Shown here piece by piece: positions 1 to 11,397 of a DNA stretch of 64,000 bases (the stretch's first letter is position 1; every line of letters begins with the position of its first letter). The notes beneath the pieces are model-generated. The model saw only the letters and a program-made list of their open reading frames with translations. It did not search any database and had not been told where the DNA came from. This stretch comes from JBBQUN01 sp963717115 (lineage in GTDB: Bacteria; Actinomycetota; Acidimicrobiia; Acidimicrobiales; SZUA-35): contig CAVQVO010000002.1 in the NCBI GenBank assembly GCA_963717115.1, positions 372,001 through 436,000 on the forward strand, in the 5' to 3' direction. Position numbers and translations under genes: made by a program.

Positions 1-129
1 CTCGGCCGTGGTCATGGCTGGGAGGCGGACACCGGACCCGGGGCCGGTGTCGTCGTGGATCCGGGAACGAGCATGATCCGAGACTAGCCCGAACGTCGTG
101 AACGCCCGGTTCCTCCCGAGGCGCGACGA

Positions 130-3100
130 TCAGCGCTGCGGGACGGCGGCCTGGATCGGCGCAGCGACCCCGGCGAGGCCCGAGATCACCCGCTGCCAAC
201 CGGACCGGAGCGTCGACCCGTCGGTCGAACCCCATCCGCTCGAGGCGTGGGCATCGGCCCGCCCGGCACCACCGTCGCCGCCGAGCAACGTCGAGGCCGC
301 CGCCGAGACCAGCGCCTTGGCAACCACGTCGCCGGCCTCGTCGGCGGCGACCCGTGCCCGCTCGAGGCGTGAGGTTGCGGGCCCCACGAGGCCCGAACGG
401 GCCTCGGCAGCGGCGGCCGCCAGGTCGACCATCACCCGGTCGAGATAGCTCGCACCGACGGTGGCCCAAACCGCCTCGGCATCGGCGATCGGCTGGAGGA
501 GATCCCCGCACATCGCCGTGGCGATCGCCCGAGTCGCCCGGGCGTACGGGAAGTCGACGTCGACCTCGCCGAGGATCGCCAGGGCCGCTTCGGCCTGCCC
601 GGTCTGGCAGAGGGCGAGTGCGTAGGTCACCTTGGTCTCGCTCCCGTTGGCGCCCATGGCTGCGACCCGCTCGAGGGCGGTCTCGGCGACGACGACCGCC
701 CGCTCGCCCAGGCCGAGGTGAACCGCCGTGCCGGCGGCCGCCATCATCGGGAACGCCAGGTCACCGAACAGGTCACCGACCGACAGCACCTCTTCCAGGC
801 CGCGTTCGGCCTCGTGGTGTCGACCGAGGGCGACGAGCGCCCGGTTTCGTGGACCGAGCGCCTGGACGAGACCGAACCGATCGTCGAGTTCGCGGAACTC
901 GACCAGGGCCCGTCGGGACAGCTCCTCGGCCTCGTTGAAGCGCCCCGCCCACAATCGGATCGAGGCCAGCAGCGAGTTCATCAACGCCGGGGTCCAGCGC
1001 TCGCCGAGTTCGGTGGCCTCGGTCCGCACCTCGATCGCCAGCTCCTCGGCCTCCTCGAAACGGAACGCGAAGAACCGGAGGAACGCCAGCAGGCCACTGG
1101 CCCAGTTGCGGCCCGACCGATCGCCGAGTTCGGTGAACCCGCTCGAGGCTCGACGGAGACGCTGCTCGGCGAGGGTGATGTCACCCGACAGGAACGCCAC
1201 CCACGCCTGATGCTGGCGAACCCAGGCCTGACCACGCGGATCGTCGAGCCGATCGCTCAACGCCTCGGCTTCGCCGAGCAGCCACTCGGCGTCGGCCAGG
1301 GAGCCGCCGAACACCTCGGCGAAACCCCGTTCGCGCAGCGACGCCGACAGCTCGGTGTCGTCGCCCAGCTCCCGGAAGATGTCGACGCTGCGGCCCAGCT
1401 GCTCGCGGGCCGAGTCGAGGTCGCCGGCCATCTGATCGATCTGTCCGAGATAGCGCCGGGCCTGGCCTTCGTGGCCTCGATCGCCGGCGGCCAGGGCGGA
1501 CTCGAGCACCGCTTCGGCCTCGGGCCGGGCCGTGACCCCTTCGCGGCGACCGACGGCGGTCTCGACACGCAACAGGATCAGTTCCCGGCCGATGGCGGGG
1601 CTCTCGGGGCCGAGCGCCAGGGCCCGGCTGACATGCATCGCCGCCTGGTTCAGCGAGCCGACGTGGAGCGATCGCTGCGCCGCATGGGTGAGGAGCCCGA
1701 CGGCGCGTTCCTTCATGTCGGGCGGTACCCCCTCGACCGGACCGATCTCGTCGATCAGTTCGGCAACGGTGGCGGTGTGATGGGCGACGACGTTGACCGG
1801 GCTCCGCTCCATGTCGCCGAGCGCAGCGGCCACCCCGGCGTGCCGCTGGGCGCGGACCAGTTTGGTCAGTCGTTGGTAGGTCACCTCTCGGACGAGATCG
1901 GTGCGGAACCGCCACCACTCCCGGTCGAGATCGAGCAGGCCCTCGTCGACCAGTGCTGCGACGTCGTTGCGATCGAAGACCTGGGACAGATGGTGCGCGA
2001 AGCGTTCGAGCGCGAAGACGCTTCCGCTCGTTCCCAGGACCGCAGCGTTCTCGAGGACCGCCCGTGGCCCCTGACCGAGGCGGTCGAGGCGGGCGGCGAT
2101 CAACGCCCGCAGCGACCCGGGAAGATCGGTGCTCTCGGGGCTGGATCGGGCCAGCAGCGCCAGTTCGGTCAGGAACAGCGGATTGCCCCCGCTCCGGTCG
2201 TAGAGCTGCTTGCTCCGTTGAGGGGTGATGGACTCACCGAACAGCGAAGTCAGCAGCTCGTCGGCCTCGGGCTCGGTCAGGGGATCGAGCGGCATACGGA
2301 TCGTGACGGGATGATCGCTCGGTGGCGGCCAGTCGATCTGCAGGTCGTCGCGTCGCGACGTGACCAGCAGGACGGGCCGATCGCTCAACGATCGACTGAG
2401 GCGATGCAGGAGCTCGATCAGCAGCGGGTCCGCCCATTGGAAGTCGTCCAACCACAGCACGACGGGACCGTCGTGCGATCGCCGCCGCAGGCCCTCGACG
2501 ATGAGACCGAACATCGTCTCGCGTGCCTCGGACGGCGTGACGCGGTCGAGCTCCGACGGATTCCCGAGCAGATGGAGGACCGCCTCGACGAAACGATCGA
2601 GCACCGGGTCGTCGGCCGCGAAGCCGAGCCGAGCGGTGCCGGCGCGGCGGGCGAGCTCTCGTACCTGCTCCGGGGGGTGGGCGACGTCGAGATCGAAGCG
2701 ACCGAACAGCGCCGTGGCGATCGGAACCCAGACGTTGTTCTCGCCGTAGGGGGCGCAGACACCGGCGAACACGGTGGCCTGCGGGTCCGGGAAACGGTCG
2801 AGCATCTGACTCACGAATCGGCTCTTCCCGGACCCGGCCTCGCCGGTCACCGACATCACGGCGCTCTGGCCGTTCGACACCATGGTCATGACCGAGTGCA
2901 TCAGTTCGCGCTGGGCGCTGCGGCCCACGAACGGGGCGACGTACTGGACCCCCGACATCGGCATGCGCCGCCGACGACCGACGACGTTCCACACCCGTTC
3001 GCTCTGTTCACGACCCCGGACGATCACGTTCTCGATGGGCTCGCGGAGGATCTCCGAGGAGGCCAGTTGCGCCGTCGTGTCGCCGATGTAGGTCGACCCC

Positions 3101-3609
3101 GGTGGCGCCAACGATTGCAGGCGCGACGCCAGATTCACCACATCCCCCATCGCCGTGTAGTCGTCGGTTCCGGCGATCGACCCGACCAGGACCTCGCCGG
3201 TGTTGACGCCCACCCGGAGACGGAGCGTGGCACCCTGATCCGGCCGCGACTGGGAGAACTGGGCGATCGAGGTGTGCATCTGGATCGCCGCCCGAACCGC
3301 CCGATCGGGGTCGTCCTCGTGGGCGACGGGTGCCCCGAAGATCGCCAGGACCCCATCGCCGAGGACCTTGTCGACCCGGCCGCCGAACGCGTTGATGTCG
3401 TCCCGCAGACGCCGGAACGCCCCGTCGACGAGCCGTTTCACGACCTCGGGGTCGAGGTTCTCGCTGAGCGAGGTGAACCCCACGATGTCGGCGAAGAGGA
3501 CCGTGACCACCCGGCGTTCCTCGGTGGCCGCGCCGAGGACCTGATGGCCGCAGAACGAACAGAATCGGGCGCCGTCGGGAAGCGACCGGGAGCAGGCGAC
3601 ACAGGCCAC
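130..3609 (-). CDS. Class III nucleotide cyclase / AAA ATPase / TPR protein
   Basis: About 1159 residues. It opens with a zinc ribbon (CVACSRSL ... FCSFCG, residues ~2-20). A class III adenylate/guanylate cyclase domain follows (~30-205), with both metal-binding aspartate motifs (VLFADIVGFT and VLGDGVLAIFG). Next is an AAA/NACHT-like ATPase with P-loop GEAGSGKS and a Walker-B-like VVLWLDDFQWAD stretch. The C-terminal half is an alpha-helical TPR-like solenoid. This architecture is known for cyclases fused to MalT-like ATPase modules; the ligand is unknown. The GTG start at 3609 is chosen because the longer frame (to 3855) runs through low-complexity residues and into the divergent gene at 3762, and because the zinc ribbon starts right after this GTG. 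Product cAMP or cGMP is not decided by the sequence. Confidence 0.85.
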   Translation of the reverse strand: MACVACSRSLPDGARFCSFCGHQVLGAATEERRVVTVLFADIVGFTSLSENLDPEVVKRLVDGAFRRLRDDINAFGGRVDKVLGDGVLAIFGAPVAHEDDPDRAVRAAIQMHTSIAQFSQSRPDQGATLRLRVGVNTGEVLVGSIAGTDDYTAMGDVVNLASRLQSLAPPGSTYIGDTTAQLASSEILREPIENVIVRGREQSERVWNVVGRRRRMPMSGVQYVAPFVGRSAQRELMHSVMTMVSNGQSAVMSVTGEAGSGKSRFVSQMLDRFPDPQATVFAGVCAPYGENNVWVPIATALFGRFDLDVAHPPEQVRELARRAGTARLGFAADDPVLDRFVEAVLHLLGNPSELDRVTPSEARETMFGLIVEGLRRRSHDGPVVLWLDDFQWADPLLIELLHRLSRSLSDRPVLLVTSRRDDLQIDWPPPSDHPVTIRMPLDPLTEPEADELLTSLFGESITPQRSKQLYDRSGGNPLFLTELALLARSSPESTDLPGSLRALIAARLDRLGQGPRAVLENAAVLGTSGSVFALERFAHHLSQVFDRNDVAALVDEGLLDLDREWWRFRTDLVREVTYQRLTKLVRAQRHAGVAAALGDMERSPVNVVAHHTATVAELIDEIGPVEGVPPDMKERAVGLLTHAAQRSLHVGSLNQAAMHVSRALALGPESPAIGRELILLRVETAVGRREGVTARPEAEAVLESALAAGDRGHEGQARRYLGQIDQMAGDLDSAREQLGRSVDIFRELGDDTELSASLRERGFAEVFGGSLADAEWLLGEAEALSDRLDDPRGQAWVRQHQAWVAFLSGDITLAEQRLRRASSGFTELGDRSGRNWASGLLAFLRFFAFRFEEAEELAIEVRTEATELGERWTPALMNSLLASIRLWAGRFNEAEELSRRALVEFRELDDRFGLVQALGPRNRALVALGRHHEAERGLEEVLSVGDLFGDLAFPMMAAAGTAVHLGLGERAVVVAETALERVAAMGANGSETKVTYALALCQTGQAEAALAILGEVDVDFPYARATRAIATAMCGDLLQPIADAEAVWATVGASYLDRVMVDLAAAAAEARSGLVGPATSRLERARVAADEAGDVVAKALVSAAASTLLGGDGGAGRADAHASSGWGSTDGSTLRSGWQRVISGLAGVAAPIQAAVPQR

Positions 3610-3761
3610 AAGCGGCGATCCTACGACAGATCCGACCGACGGGTCCCGGGGTTTCGGCTGTCCGGATCGGCGGCGAGGCGAGGGGCGCCGCCGGAACCCA
3701 GCGCCGCCGCTTGGGTCGTTGGGCCCGGGCCGGCGAGCGAGGGTCGTCCTACGATGACGCC

Positions 3762-4304
3762 ATGAGCGAGAACCTTCGCATCTACGTGAAGGCACTCTTC
3801 GCGTTGGACGCCGTGGTGCGTCGAGTGCCCGCCCAGGCCTGGGACAACCACTCACCGTGTCGGGCGTGGACCGCTCGACAGGTTCTGGGCCATGCCGTGC
3901 GAGGTCTGCGGAGCCTGACCGCCGGCATCACCGGCGCGCCGGCGCCGATCGATCTCACCGATGACGACCCGGTGGTGACCTGGACCCATGCCCTGGATGC
4001 TGCGCTGTGTGCCCTCGACCAGCAAGGTTCGCTCCGTCGCAACGTCGCCACCCCGTTCGGCCAGATGACGGTCAACGACGCGATCGGTGTCGTGTTCGTC
4101 GATCCGCTGGCCCACGCGTTCGACATCGCCGAAGCGTGCGGGATCGAGGCTGCGCTCCCCGAAGACCTCGCAACCCGCGGTCTCGCCGTGCTGGAGCCAC
4201 TCGATGCCCGACTCCGTCGACCGGGCCTGTTCGCCGCCAAGGTCGAGATCCACGATGGTACGGCGGCCGAACGGTTCGTGGCGTTCACCGGTCGCCGACC
4301 GTGA
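3762..4304 (+). CDS. TIGR03086/MDMPI-type DinB-fold metal-binding protein
   Basis: A 180-residue protein resembling the N-terminal four-helix (DinB-like) domain of mycothiol-dependent maleylpyruvate isomerase family proteins. The N-terminal pattern with Asp-Asn-His-Ser-Pro-Cys followed by WTARQVLGHAV fits the usual W-(S/T)-x-R-(D/E)-(V/L)-x-x-H element that supplies a metal-binding His. Such proteins are widespread in mycothiol-producing actinobacteria and most have no assigned substrate. The ATG at 3762 is used; upstream in-frame codons overlap the promoter side of the divergent cyclase gene. The glgX reading frame begins 5 bases after the stop. Confidence 0.75.
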   Translation: MSENLRIYVKALFALDAVVRRVPAQAWDNHSPCRAWTARQVLGHAVRGLRSLTAGITGAPAPIDLTDDDPVVTWTHALDAALCALDQQGSLRRNVATPFGQMTVNDAIGVVFVDPLAHAFDIAEACGIEAALPEDLATRGLAVLEPLDARLRRPGLFAAKVEIHDGTAAERFVAFTGRRP

Positions 4305-4308
4305 CCCG

Positions 4309-6444
<2,136 letters not shown>

Positions 6445-6533
6445 GTCCCGAACGCCCTGCTGAAGACGCTACGGTTCGTTGCGGGACGTCGCCGGCTGCG
6501 GCGACCGGATGCAGACGATGATCGGAGTCGCTG

Positions 6534-7109
6534 GTGAACCCGAAGGTCGATGCCTACATCGCACGATCGGAGAAGTGGCCGGCCGAGATGGCCGTGCTGC
6601 GGCCGATCCTCCTCGACGCCGGTCTGACCGAGGCCATCAAGTGGGGCAAGCCCTGCTACAGCCACGACGGGAAGAACATTGCGATCCTCCAGGAGATGAA
6701 CGACTTCCTGTCGCTGATGTTCTTCAAGGGCGCGTTGTTGGACGATCCCCAGCACGTCCTGAAGTCGCAGGGCCCGAACTCCCGGTCGGCCCTCCGGATC
6801 GAGTTCACCTCCGTCGACGACGTGGCCCGGCTGGCCGACACCGTCGGGGCCTACGTCGACGCGGCGATCGCCGTCGAGGAGGCGGGCCTCGAGGTCGAGC
6901 CGGCGCCCGAACTCGAGTTGGTCGAGGAGCTCCGGAACCGCCTCGAACGGGATCCGGCGCTCGAGGCGGCGTTCGAGTCGCTGACGCCCGGACGGCAGCG
7001 GGAATACAACATCTACTTCTCGAGCGCCAAGCAGGCCTCCACCCGCGAGGCGCGCATCGAGAAGTACGCCCCCAGGATCCTCGGAGGCAAGGGTTTCCGC
7101 GACCGATGA
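6534..7109 (+). CDS. YdeI/OmpD-associated (DUF1801) family protein
   Basis: A 191-residue protein with an N-terminal DUF1801/YdhG-like domain (the AIKWGKPCYSHDGKNIAIL segment and MFFKGALL are characteristic). Its C-terminal helical part ends with the typical YdeI pattern of tandem Arg/Lys around YNIYFSSAKQASTREARIEK and a Gly-rich basic end. Function is unknown; family names derive from a Bacillus peptide-resistance context. Start GTG 6534 has a GGAG-like ribosome site about 7 bases upstream. Its stop overlaps the ATG of the next SDR gene (ATGA), so the two are probably co-translated. Confidence 0.8.
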   Translation: MNPKVDAYIARSEKWPAEMAVLRPILLDAGLTEAIKWGKPCYSHDGKNIAILQEMNDFLSLMFFKGALLDDPQHVLKSQGPNSRSALRIEFTSVDDVARLADTVGAYVDAAIAVEEAGLEVEPAPELELVEELRNRLERDPALEAAFESLTPGRQREYNIYFSSAKQASTREARIEKYAPRILGGKGFRDR

Positions 7110-7909
7110 CCGACGATCGATCCTTCATCGGCCGCACGGTGTTGATCACCGGGGCGGCGGGCGACATCGGCCGGGCCACGGCCATCCGGTTGGCGAGCGC
7201 CGGAGCGGCCGTGGTCGTTGCCGACGTCTCGGATCGGGTGACGGCGACGGCGACGGCCTGTGCCCGGGCCAACCCCGATGCCGAGCCCGTTGCGTTGGTC
7301 TTCGACGTCACCGACGAATCCGAGGTCGCTGCGGCCTTCGACGATCTGGCGGCCCGAGGCACCATCGCCGATCTCCTGTTCAACAACGCCGGCTACCAGG
7401 GGCACTTCGCGAACCTCGTCGACTACGACGTCGCGGACTTCCGGCGCGTCCTCGAGATCAACGTGACCGGTGTCTTCCTCGTGCTGCAGGGTTTCGCCCG
7501 GGCCCTCATCGCGTCGGGACGTCCCGGGGCCGTCGTCAACAGCGCCTCGATGGCCCATGGCGGAGCCCCCAACATGGCCGCCTACAGCGCATCGAAGGCC
7601 GCCGTCATCGCGCTCACGAAGACCGCAGCCAAGGACCTGGCGCACCACTCGATCCGGGTCAACTCGATCAGCCCTGCGTTCATCGGGCCGGGCGAGATGT
7701 GGGATCGACAGGTCGAGCTCCAGGCCAAGACGCCGAGCCGGTACTTCTCCGATGATCCTCGGGAGGTGGCCGCACAGATGATCGACGCCGTTCCGCTGCG
7801 CCGCTACGGATCGCTCGACGAGGTCGCCGCAGCCGTTCGATTCCTGCTGTCCGACGAAGCGTCCTACATCACGGCCTTCGACATCGAGGTCTCGGGCGGC
7901 GCGACCTGA
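7106..7909 (+). CDS. Short-chain dehydrogenase/reductase (SDR)
   Basis: A classical SDR of 267 residues. It has the cofactor glycine motif TGAAGDIGRA near residue 13, an acidic residue after beta-2 (VADVSD), which favours NAD(H), the NNAG motif, the catalytic Ser in VNSASMAHG and the YSASK Tyr/Lys pair, and a C-terminal VSGGAT tail typical of FabG-like members. The substrate cannot be told from sequence. It overlaps the upstream YdeI-like gene by four bases. The ATG at 7106 places the Rossmann motif at the expected distance from the N-terminus; the much longer open frame upstream is a shadow of the previous gene. Confidence 0.88.
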   Translation: MTDDRSFIGRTVLITGAAGDIGRATAIRLASAGAAVVVADVSDRVTATATACARANPDAEPVALVFDVTDESEVAAAFDDLAARGTIADLLFNNAGYQGHFANLVDYDVADFRRVLEINVTGVFLVLQGFARALIASGRPGAVVNSASMAHGGAPNMAAYSASKAAVIALTKTAAKDLAHHSIRVNSISPAFIGPGEMWDRQVELQAKTPSRYFSDDPREVAAQMIDAVPLRRYGSLDEVAAAVRFLLSDEASYITAFDIEVSGGAT

Positions 7910-7998
7910 ACCGGGCGAGCCGCCATTCGCCATGGCACGGGCCCTGCCCCGGCCAGACTCACCGTTTGCCTCCGTCGATCGTCGGGTAACCCGACGTC

Positions 7999-9111
7999 AT
8001 GACGACACGAAACGACACCGCAGGACCGACCACGCCATCGGTGGGGAACGATCGGCTCGCCACCCTGCTCGACGCCTTTCGTCGATCCGGTGAACCGATG
8101 GCCACGGTCTACATGCCGACGCTGAGCACCACCTTCGATGCCGAGCAGCAGTTCGAGATCCGTACCAAGAACGCCTGCTCCGACCTGGAAGAGGCCGGAG
8201 CATCGGCCGACCTGGTCGAGCGGGTGTCGGCGGCCATCGCCGGCCACGACCACGACGACGGAGCGGCGATCGTGCTGGTGGCCACCGCCGACGACGTGAT
8301 CCTCGACCTGGCGATGGACCGACCCGTCGACCGCCTCGTCGCCTCGGTCGGCCCCACCCCGCTGCTGCTGCCGATGATCGCCGCCGCCCAGGCCGACGAG
8401 CCGCACCTCGCCGTGCTCCTCGACCGGACCGGGGCGGACGTGTATCGCCGCGACGGGGTCGGTGCGCCGATCGATGCCCTGCAGGTCGACGGTGACGACG
8501 TTCGGGTGCACCGCGGGCACCCCGGAGGCTGGTCGCAGCGGCGGTTCCAACAGACCGCCGAGAACGCCTGGGAGAACAACGCCGTCGACGTGATCGAGGC
8601 GATCCTGTCCGAATTCGGTCGAGACCTTCCCATGATCGTGGCCGGTGACGAGCGAGCGGTCGGGTTCTTCCGAGCGCACCTGCCGTCGTCCATCGATGCG
8701 GTGATCATCGACGGGTCCCGCCACGCCGACCACGATGCGTTCCTCGACGGCGCCGACGTCGCGATGCGAACGCGGGCCGCCGAACGGATCGTGGCCGACA
8801 TCGAACGCCTTCGGGACCATCTCGGCGCGGGCTCGGGAGCGACCGGTGTCGAGGTGCTCGAGATGCTCTCCCGAGGCCAGGTCGAACACCTGCTCGTCGG
8901 CAACGACGCCCTCGACGACGAACGACCAACGGCCCGGTTCGACTTCTCGGTTCCGATGCACCGCCTCGACGCCGATCACGAATCAGCGACCCTTGCGCCG
9001 ATCACCGACGGAGCCGTGGCGCTGGCCGTCCAAACGGGCGCCACGGTCACCGTCGTCCCCGCCCATGTTGCGGGCCTCGACGACGGTCTGGGCGCCATCC
9101 TGCGATTCTGA
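7999..9111 (+). CDS. baeRF (bacterial archaeo-eukaryotic release factor fold) protein, Rv2629-like
   Basis: A 370-residue protein resembling the baeRF/Rv2629 group, related to archaeal/eukaryotic release factor 1 and Pelota. Seen in the sequence are an N-terminal beta-rich half (ATVYMPTLSTTFDAEQQFEI, the usual family opening), a central domain with LAVLLDRTGADVYR, a segment GHPGGWSQRRFQQTAENAWE typical of this family, and a C-terminal eL30-like domain with GVEVLEMLSRGQVEHLLV. Mycobacterial Rv2629 and the related factor Balon have been linked to ribosome hibernation; that this copy acts so is inference. Transcription may continue into the AI-2E-type permease gene 73 bases downstream. Confidence 0.8.
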   Translation: MTTRNDTAGPTTPSVGNDRLATLLDAFRRSGEPMATVYMPTLSTTFDAEQQFEIRTKNACSDLEEAGASADLVERVSAAIAGHDHDDGAAIVLVATADDVILDLAMDRPVDRLVASVGPTPLLLPMIAAAQADEPHLAVLLDRTGADVYRRDGVGAPIDALQVDGDDVRVHRGHPGGWSQRRFQQTAENAWENNAVDVIEAILSEFGRDLPMIVAGDERAVGFFRAHLPSSIDAVIIDGSRHADHDAFLDGADVAMRTRAAERIVADIERLRDHLGAGSGATGVEVLEMLSRGQVEHLLVGNDALDDERPTARFDFSVPMHRLDADHESATLAPITDGAVALAVQTGATVTVVPAHVAGLDDGLGAILRF

Positions 9112-9167
9112 TCCCGCTCGCCCGTTCCTGCGCATCCGAAGGGGCCGAGACCCGGAAGGAGCAAGCA

Positions 9168-9188
9168 ATGAGAGGGACACCGACGTGA
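9168..9188 (+). other. Possible 6-codon leader cistron (MRGTPT) before the permease
   Basis: An AAGGAG Shine-Dalgarno sequence (9156-9161) lies six bases before ATG 9168, which opens a six-codon frame. Its TGA (9186-9188) overlaps the GTG start (9185) of the AI-2E-type permease. The only strong ribosome site here serves this mini-frame, so the permease may be translated by coupling. Confidence 0.35.
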
Positions 9189-10348
9189 CCTCGTTCGAGA
9201 TCGAGCCCGGAATCGACGACGAACCGGCCGGCCGGGTTCGGTCGGTTCGCGGGGCACGGCAACTCGGGCCCGATCCAGGAACCTCGGCGTGGGCCGTGCC
9301 CCCGTGGCTCCACCGCTGGTCCAGCTGGACGGCACGCCTGCTGGTCATCGGGGTCGGGATCCTCGTCGCGCTCTGGATCGTGAGCGTGCTCCGGGTGGTG
9401 TTCGTCCCGGCGCTGATCGGCCTGCTCCTGGCGGCGCTCAGCTCGCCGTTGACGACGTTCCTCACGGCGCGCCGGGTGCCGCGCATCCTGGCCGCATGGA
9501 GCACGGTACTGCTCGTCTTCGGCGTCCTCGGCGGGGTCGGCCACCTCGTGTCGAGCTCGGTCGGTGCGGAACTGTCCGAGGGCACCGACTGGAACGAGGT
9601 CTACGACCGCAGCCGGGAGTGGCTCCGTGACGGACCGTTCGGGCTCACCGACGCCGAGATCGACGACGCCCGGCAGGGGGCCCAGGATGCCCTGATCGGC
9701 GGGATCCGCTCGATCGGCATCGCTCGGGCAATGGTGGCCCTCGAGGTGATCGGTGGCGCCTTCCTGAGCATCGTGCTCTTCTTCTTCTTCCTGAAGGACG
9801 GCCCCTCGATGTGGTCGTGGGTGGTTGGCCGGTTCGAGCCCCAGCGAGCAGGCTCGATCGACGCCGGCGGACGAGCGGCGTTCTCGGCGCTGAAGGCCTA
9901 CACCCGCGGGGTCGCCATCACCGGTGTCGTCGATGCCGTGCTGATCGGGATCGCCCTCTGGGTGATCGGGGTCCCGCTCGTGATCCCCCTGGCGATCCTC
10001 ACCTTCTTCGCCGCCTTCTTCCCGATCGTCGGGGCCACGCTGACCGGGGCCCTGTCGACCGTCGTTGCGCTCGTGGCCAACGGCCCTCGCGACGCCATCC
10101 TCATCGCCTTGGCCACCCTGGTCATCCAGCAGGTCGAAGGCGACGTCGTGCTCCCGATCGTGATGCGCCACCAGGTGCGCCTCCACCCCGCCGTCATCCT
10201 CGTCGTGCTCGGGATCGGCGGAGCGCTGGCAGGAATCGTCGGGGCCTTCGTCGCCGTCCCGATCGCGGCGATGATCAACGCGGCCGCCTCGGCCATCGCC
10301 TCGTCCCGGTCGCCTCTGGCCACGACGCCCGGTATCGACAGCACCTGA
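9185..10348 (+). CDS. AI-2E family transporter (PerM/YdiK type)
   Basis: A 387-residue integral membrane protein of the AI-2E/UPF0118 family. It has paired N-terminal hydrophobic segments (around LLVIGVGILVALWIVSVL and VVFVPALIGLLLAALSSPLT), a soluble loop, then LSIVLFFFFLKDG, the characteristic YTRGVAITGVVDAVLIGIAL region, and several C-terminal helices including VILVVLGIGGALAGIVGAFV with the typical end A-V-P-I-A-A. Despite the family name few members are shown to move autoinducer-2; others are Na+/H+ antiporters or unknown permeases. Start GTG 9185 overlaps a putative leader peptide stop; no good ribosome site serves it directly. Confidence 0.85.
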   Translation: MTSFEIEPGIDDEPAGRVRSVRGARQLGPDPGTSAWAVPPWLHRWSSWTARLLVIGVGILVALWIVSVLRVVFVPALIGLLLAALSSPLTTFLTARRVPRILAAWSTVLLVFGVLGGVGHLVSSSVGAELSEGTDWNEVYDRSREWLRDGPFGLTDAEIDDARQGAQDALIGGIRSIGIARAMVALEVIGGAFLSIVLFFFFLKDGPSMWSWVVGRFEPQRAGSIDAGGRAAFSALKAYTRGVAITGVVDAVLIGIALWVIGVPLVIPLAILTFFAAFFPIVGATLTGALSTVVALVANGPRDAILIALATLVIQQVEGDVVLPIVMRHQVRLHPAVILVVLGIGGALAGIVGAFVAVPIAAMINAAASAIASSRSPLATTPGIDST

Positions 10349-10369
10349 CGCCGGGCCCCGACGACGGCG

Positions 10370-11290
10370 TCAGGCCGTGGTTCCGTGACGCCGTCCGGAT
10401 GTCTCCCGCTCGGTGCCGGCCGGCGCGCCCGGTCGATCCTCCAGCTCGGCGTTGAGCTCGCCGGCGATGAGCACGATGTAGGCCGACAGGTACAACCAGG
10501 TCATGAAGACGATGACCGACCCCAGCGAGCCGTACGTCTCGTTGTAGGACCCGAAGTTCTGGACGTAGAGACCGAACCCGATCGACATGACGATCCAGGC
10601 CACGGTGGCGAGCACCGTGCCCACCGAGATCCACCACCATCGTGGCGGTTCGCGGCGCGGACCCATCCGGTAGAGCGCCCCGATCGCTCCCACCATGAGC
10701 AGCCCGAGCACGACCCACCGGACCACCAGGAGGAGCGTCCCCAGGACCGAGCCGGCGTCGGCCCACTCGACGAGTGGAGGGACCACGGCGATGAGCCCGA
10801 CCGCAGCGGCGATGACGGCGATCACCGCGATCGACGCGACGATCGACCAGGCACGTTTCGCGTACCACGGCCGGGAGTCGTCTTCGTCGTAGACCTCGTT
10901 GATCGAGTTCCGGAGCCGGTTCACGCCCCCCGACACACTCCAGATCGCGCTGGCGAGGCCCAGGAGCGCACCGAACGAGAGCGCGCCCGAGTTCTGGGCG
11001 ACGATCGATTCCAGCTGCCCGCCGATCACGTCACCGGCGGCGCCGGGAAGCCTCGACTCGAGCCAGTCGAGCAACGAGGTGACCTGGCTCGGATTGGCCA
11101 CCAGTCCGTAGATCGAGACCACGGCGATCAACAGGCCCGGGATGGCGAACATCGCCGAGTAGGCGATCGCCGAGGCCCGGGTGGAGAGGTCGTCGTCGGC
11201 GCGTTCGTCCCAGACGCGACGGAGCACCACCTTCCACTCGTCTCGATCGAGATCCCAGGGACGACGGGCGAATCGCGGTGCTTCAGCCAT
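10370..11290 (-). CDS. YihY/virulence factor BrkB family membrane protein
   Basis: A 306-residue protein with the YihY/BrkB signature. A soluble N-terminus contains RASAIAYSAMFAIPGLLIAV (TM1), followed by a periplasmic/amphipathic segment (GGQLESIVAQNSGALSFGAL), LASAIWSVSGGVNRLRNSIN, and several further helices, with FGLYVQNFGSYNETYGSLGS matching the family's conserved Asn/Tyr loop before the last helices. The family was once misnamed ribonuclease BN; the substrate is unknown. ATG 11290 is chosen because the upstream extension is low-complexity and crosses a strong hairpin at 11309-11349. The tail is hydrophilic. Confidence 0.85.
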   Translation of the reverse strand: MAEAPRFARRPWDLDRDEWKVVLRRVWDERADDDLSTRASAIAYSAMFAIPGLLIAVVSIYGLVANPSQVTSLLDWLESRLPGAAGDVIGGQLESIVAQNSGALSFGALLGLASAIWSVSGGVNRLRNSINEVYDEDDSRPWYAKRAWSIVASIAVIAVIAAAVGLIAVVPPLVEWADAGSVLGTLLLVVRWVVLGLLMVGAIGALYRMGPRREPPRWWWISVGTVLATVAWIVMSIGFGLYVQNFGSYNETYGSLGSVIVFMTWLYLSAYIVLIAGELNAELEDRPGAPAGTERETSGRRHGTTA

Positions 11291-11308
11291 GGACGTCGCT
11301 GTTACCGA

Positions 11309-11349
11309 GGGGCCCCTGCGCCAAACCCTCCGGCGGGCCGCAGGGCCCC
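11309..11349 (-). terminator. Strong GC hairpin downstream of the PNPOx-fold gene
   Basis: The arms GGGGCCCCTGCG (11309-11320) and CGCAGGGCCCC (11339-11349) pair with one bulged C across an 18-base loop. It lies between the end of the minus-strand gene at 11398 and the next minus-strand start at 11290. No clear U-run follows. It is a plausible transcription-attenuating hairpin; function not shown. Confidence 0.45.
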
Positions 11350-11397
11350 GAGGGACGTGGAGCCGAGGCGCTGCGCCGCCCGGAATCACCGCGAGGG

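Noticed and set aside
1..129. Possible 5' end of a minus-strand gene starting at 15 (ATGACCACGGCCGAG)
   Set aside because: Only five codons are visible and no ribosome site is evident; it cannot be judged from this window.
718..3765. A 1015-codon open frame on the plus strand
   Set aside because: It is fully antisense to the cyclase/ATPase gene, with Gln/Arg/Gly-biased composition and no domains; a GC-driven shadow.
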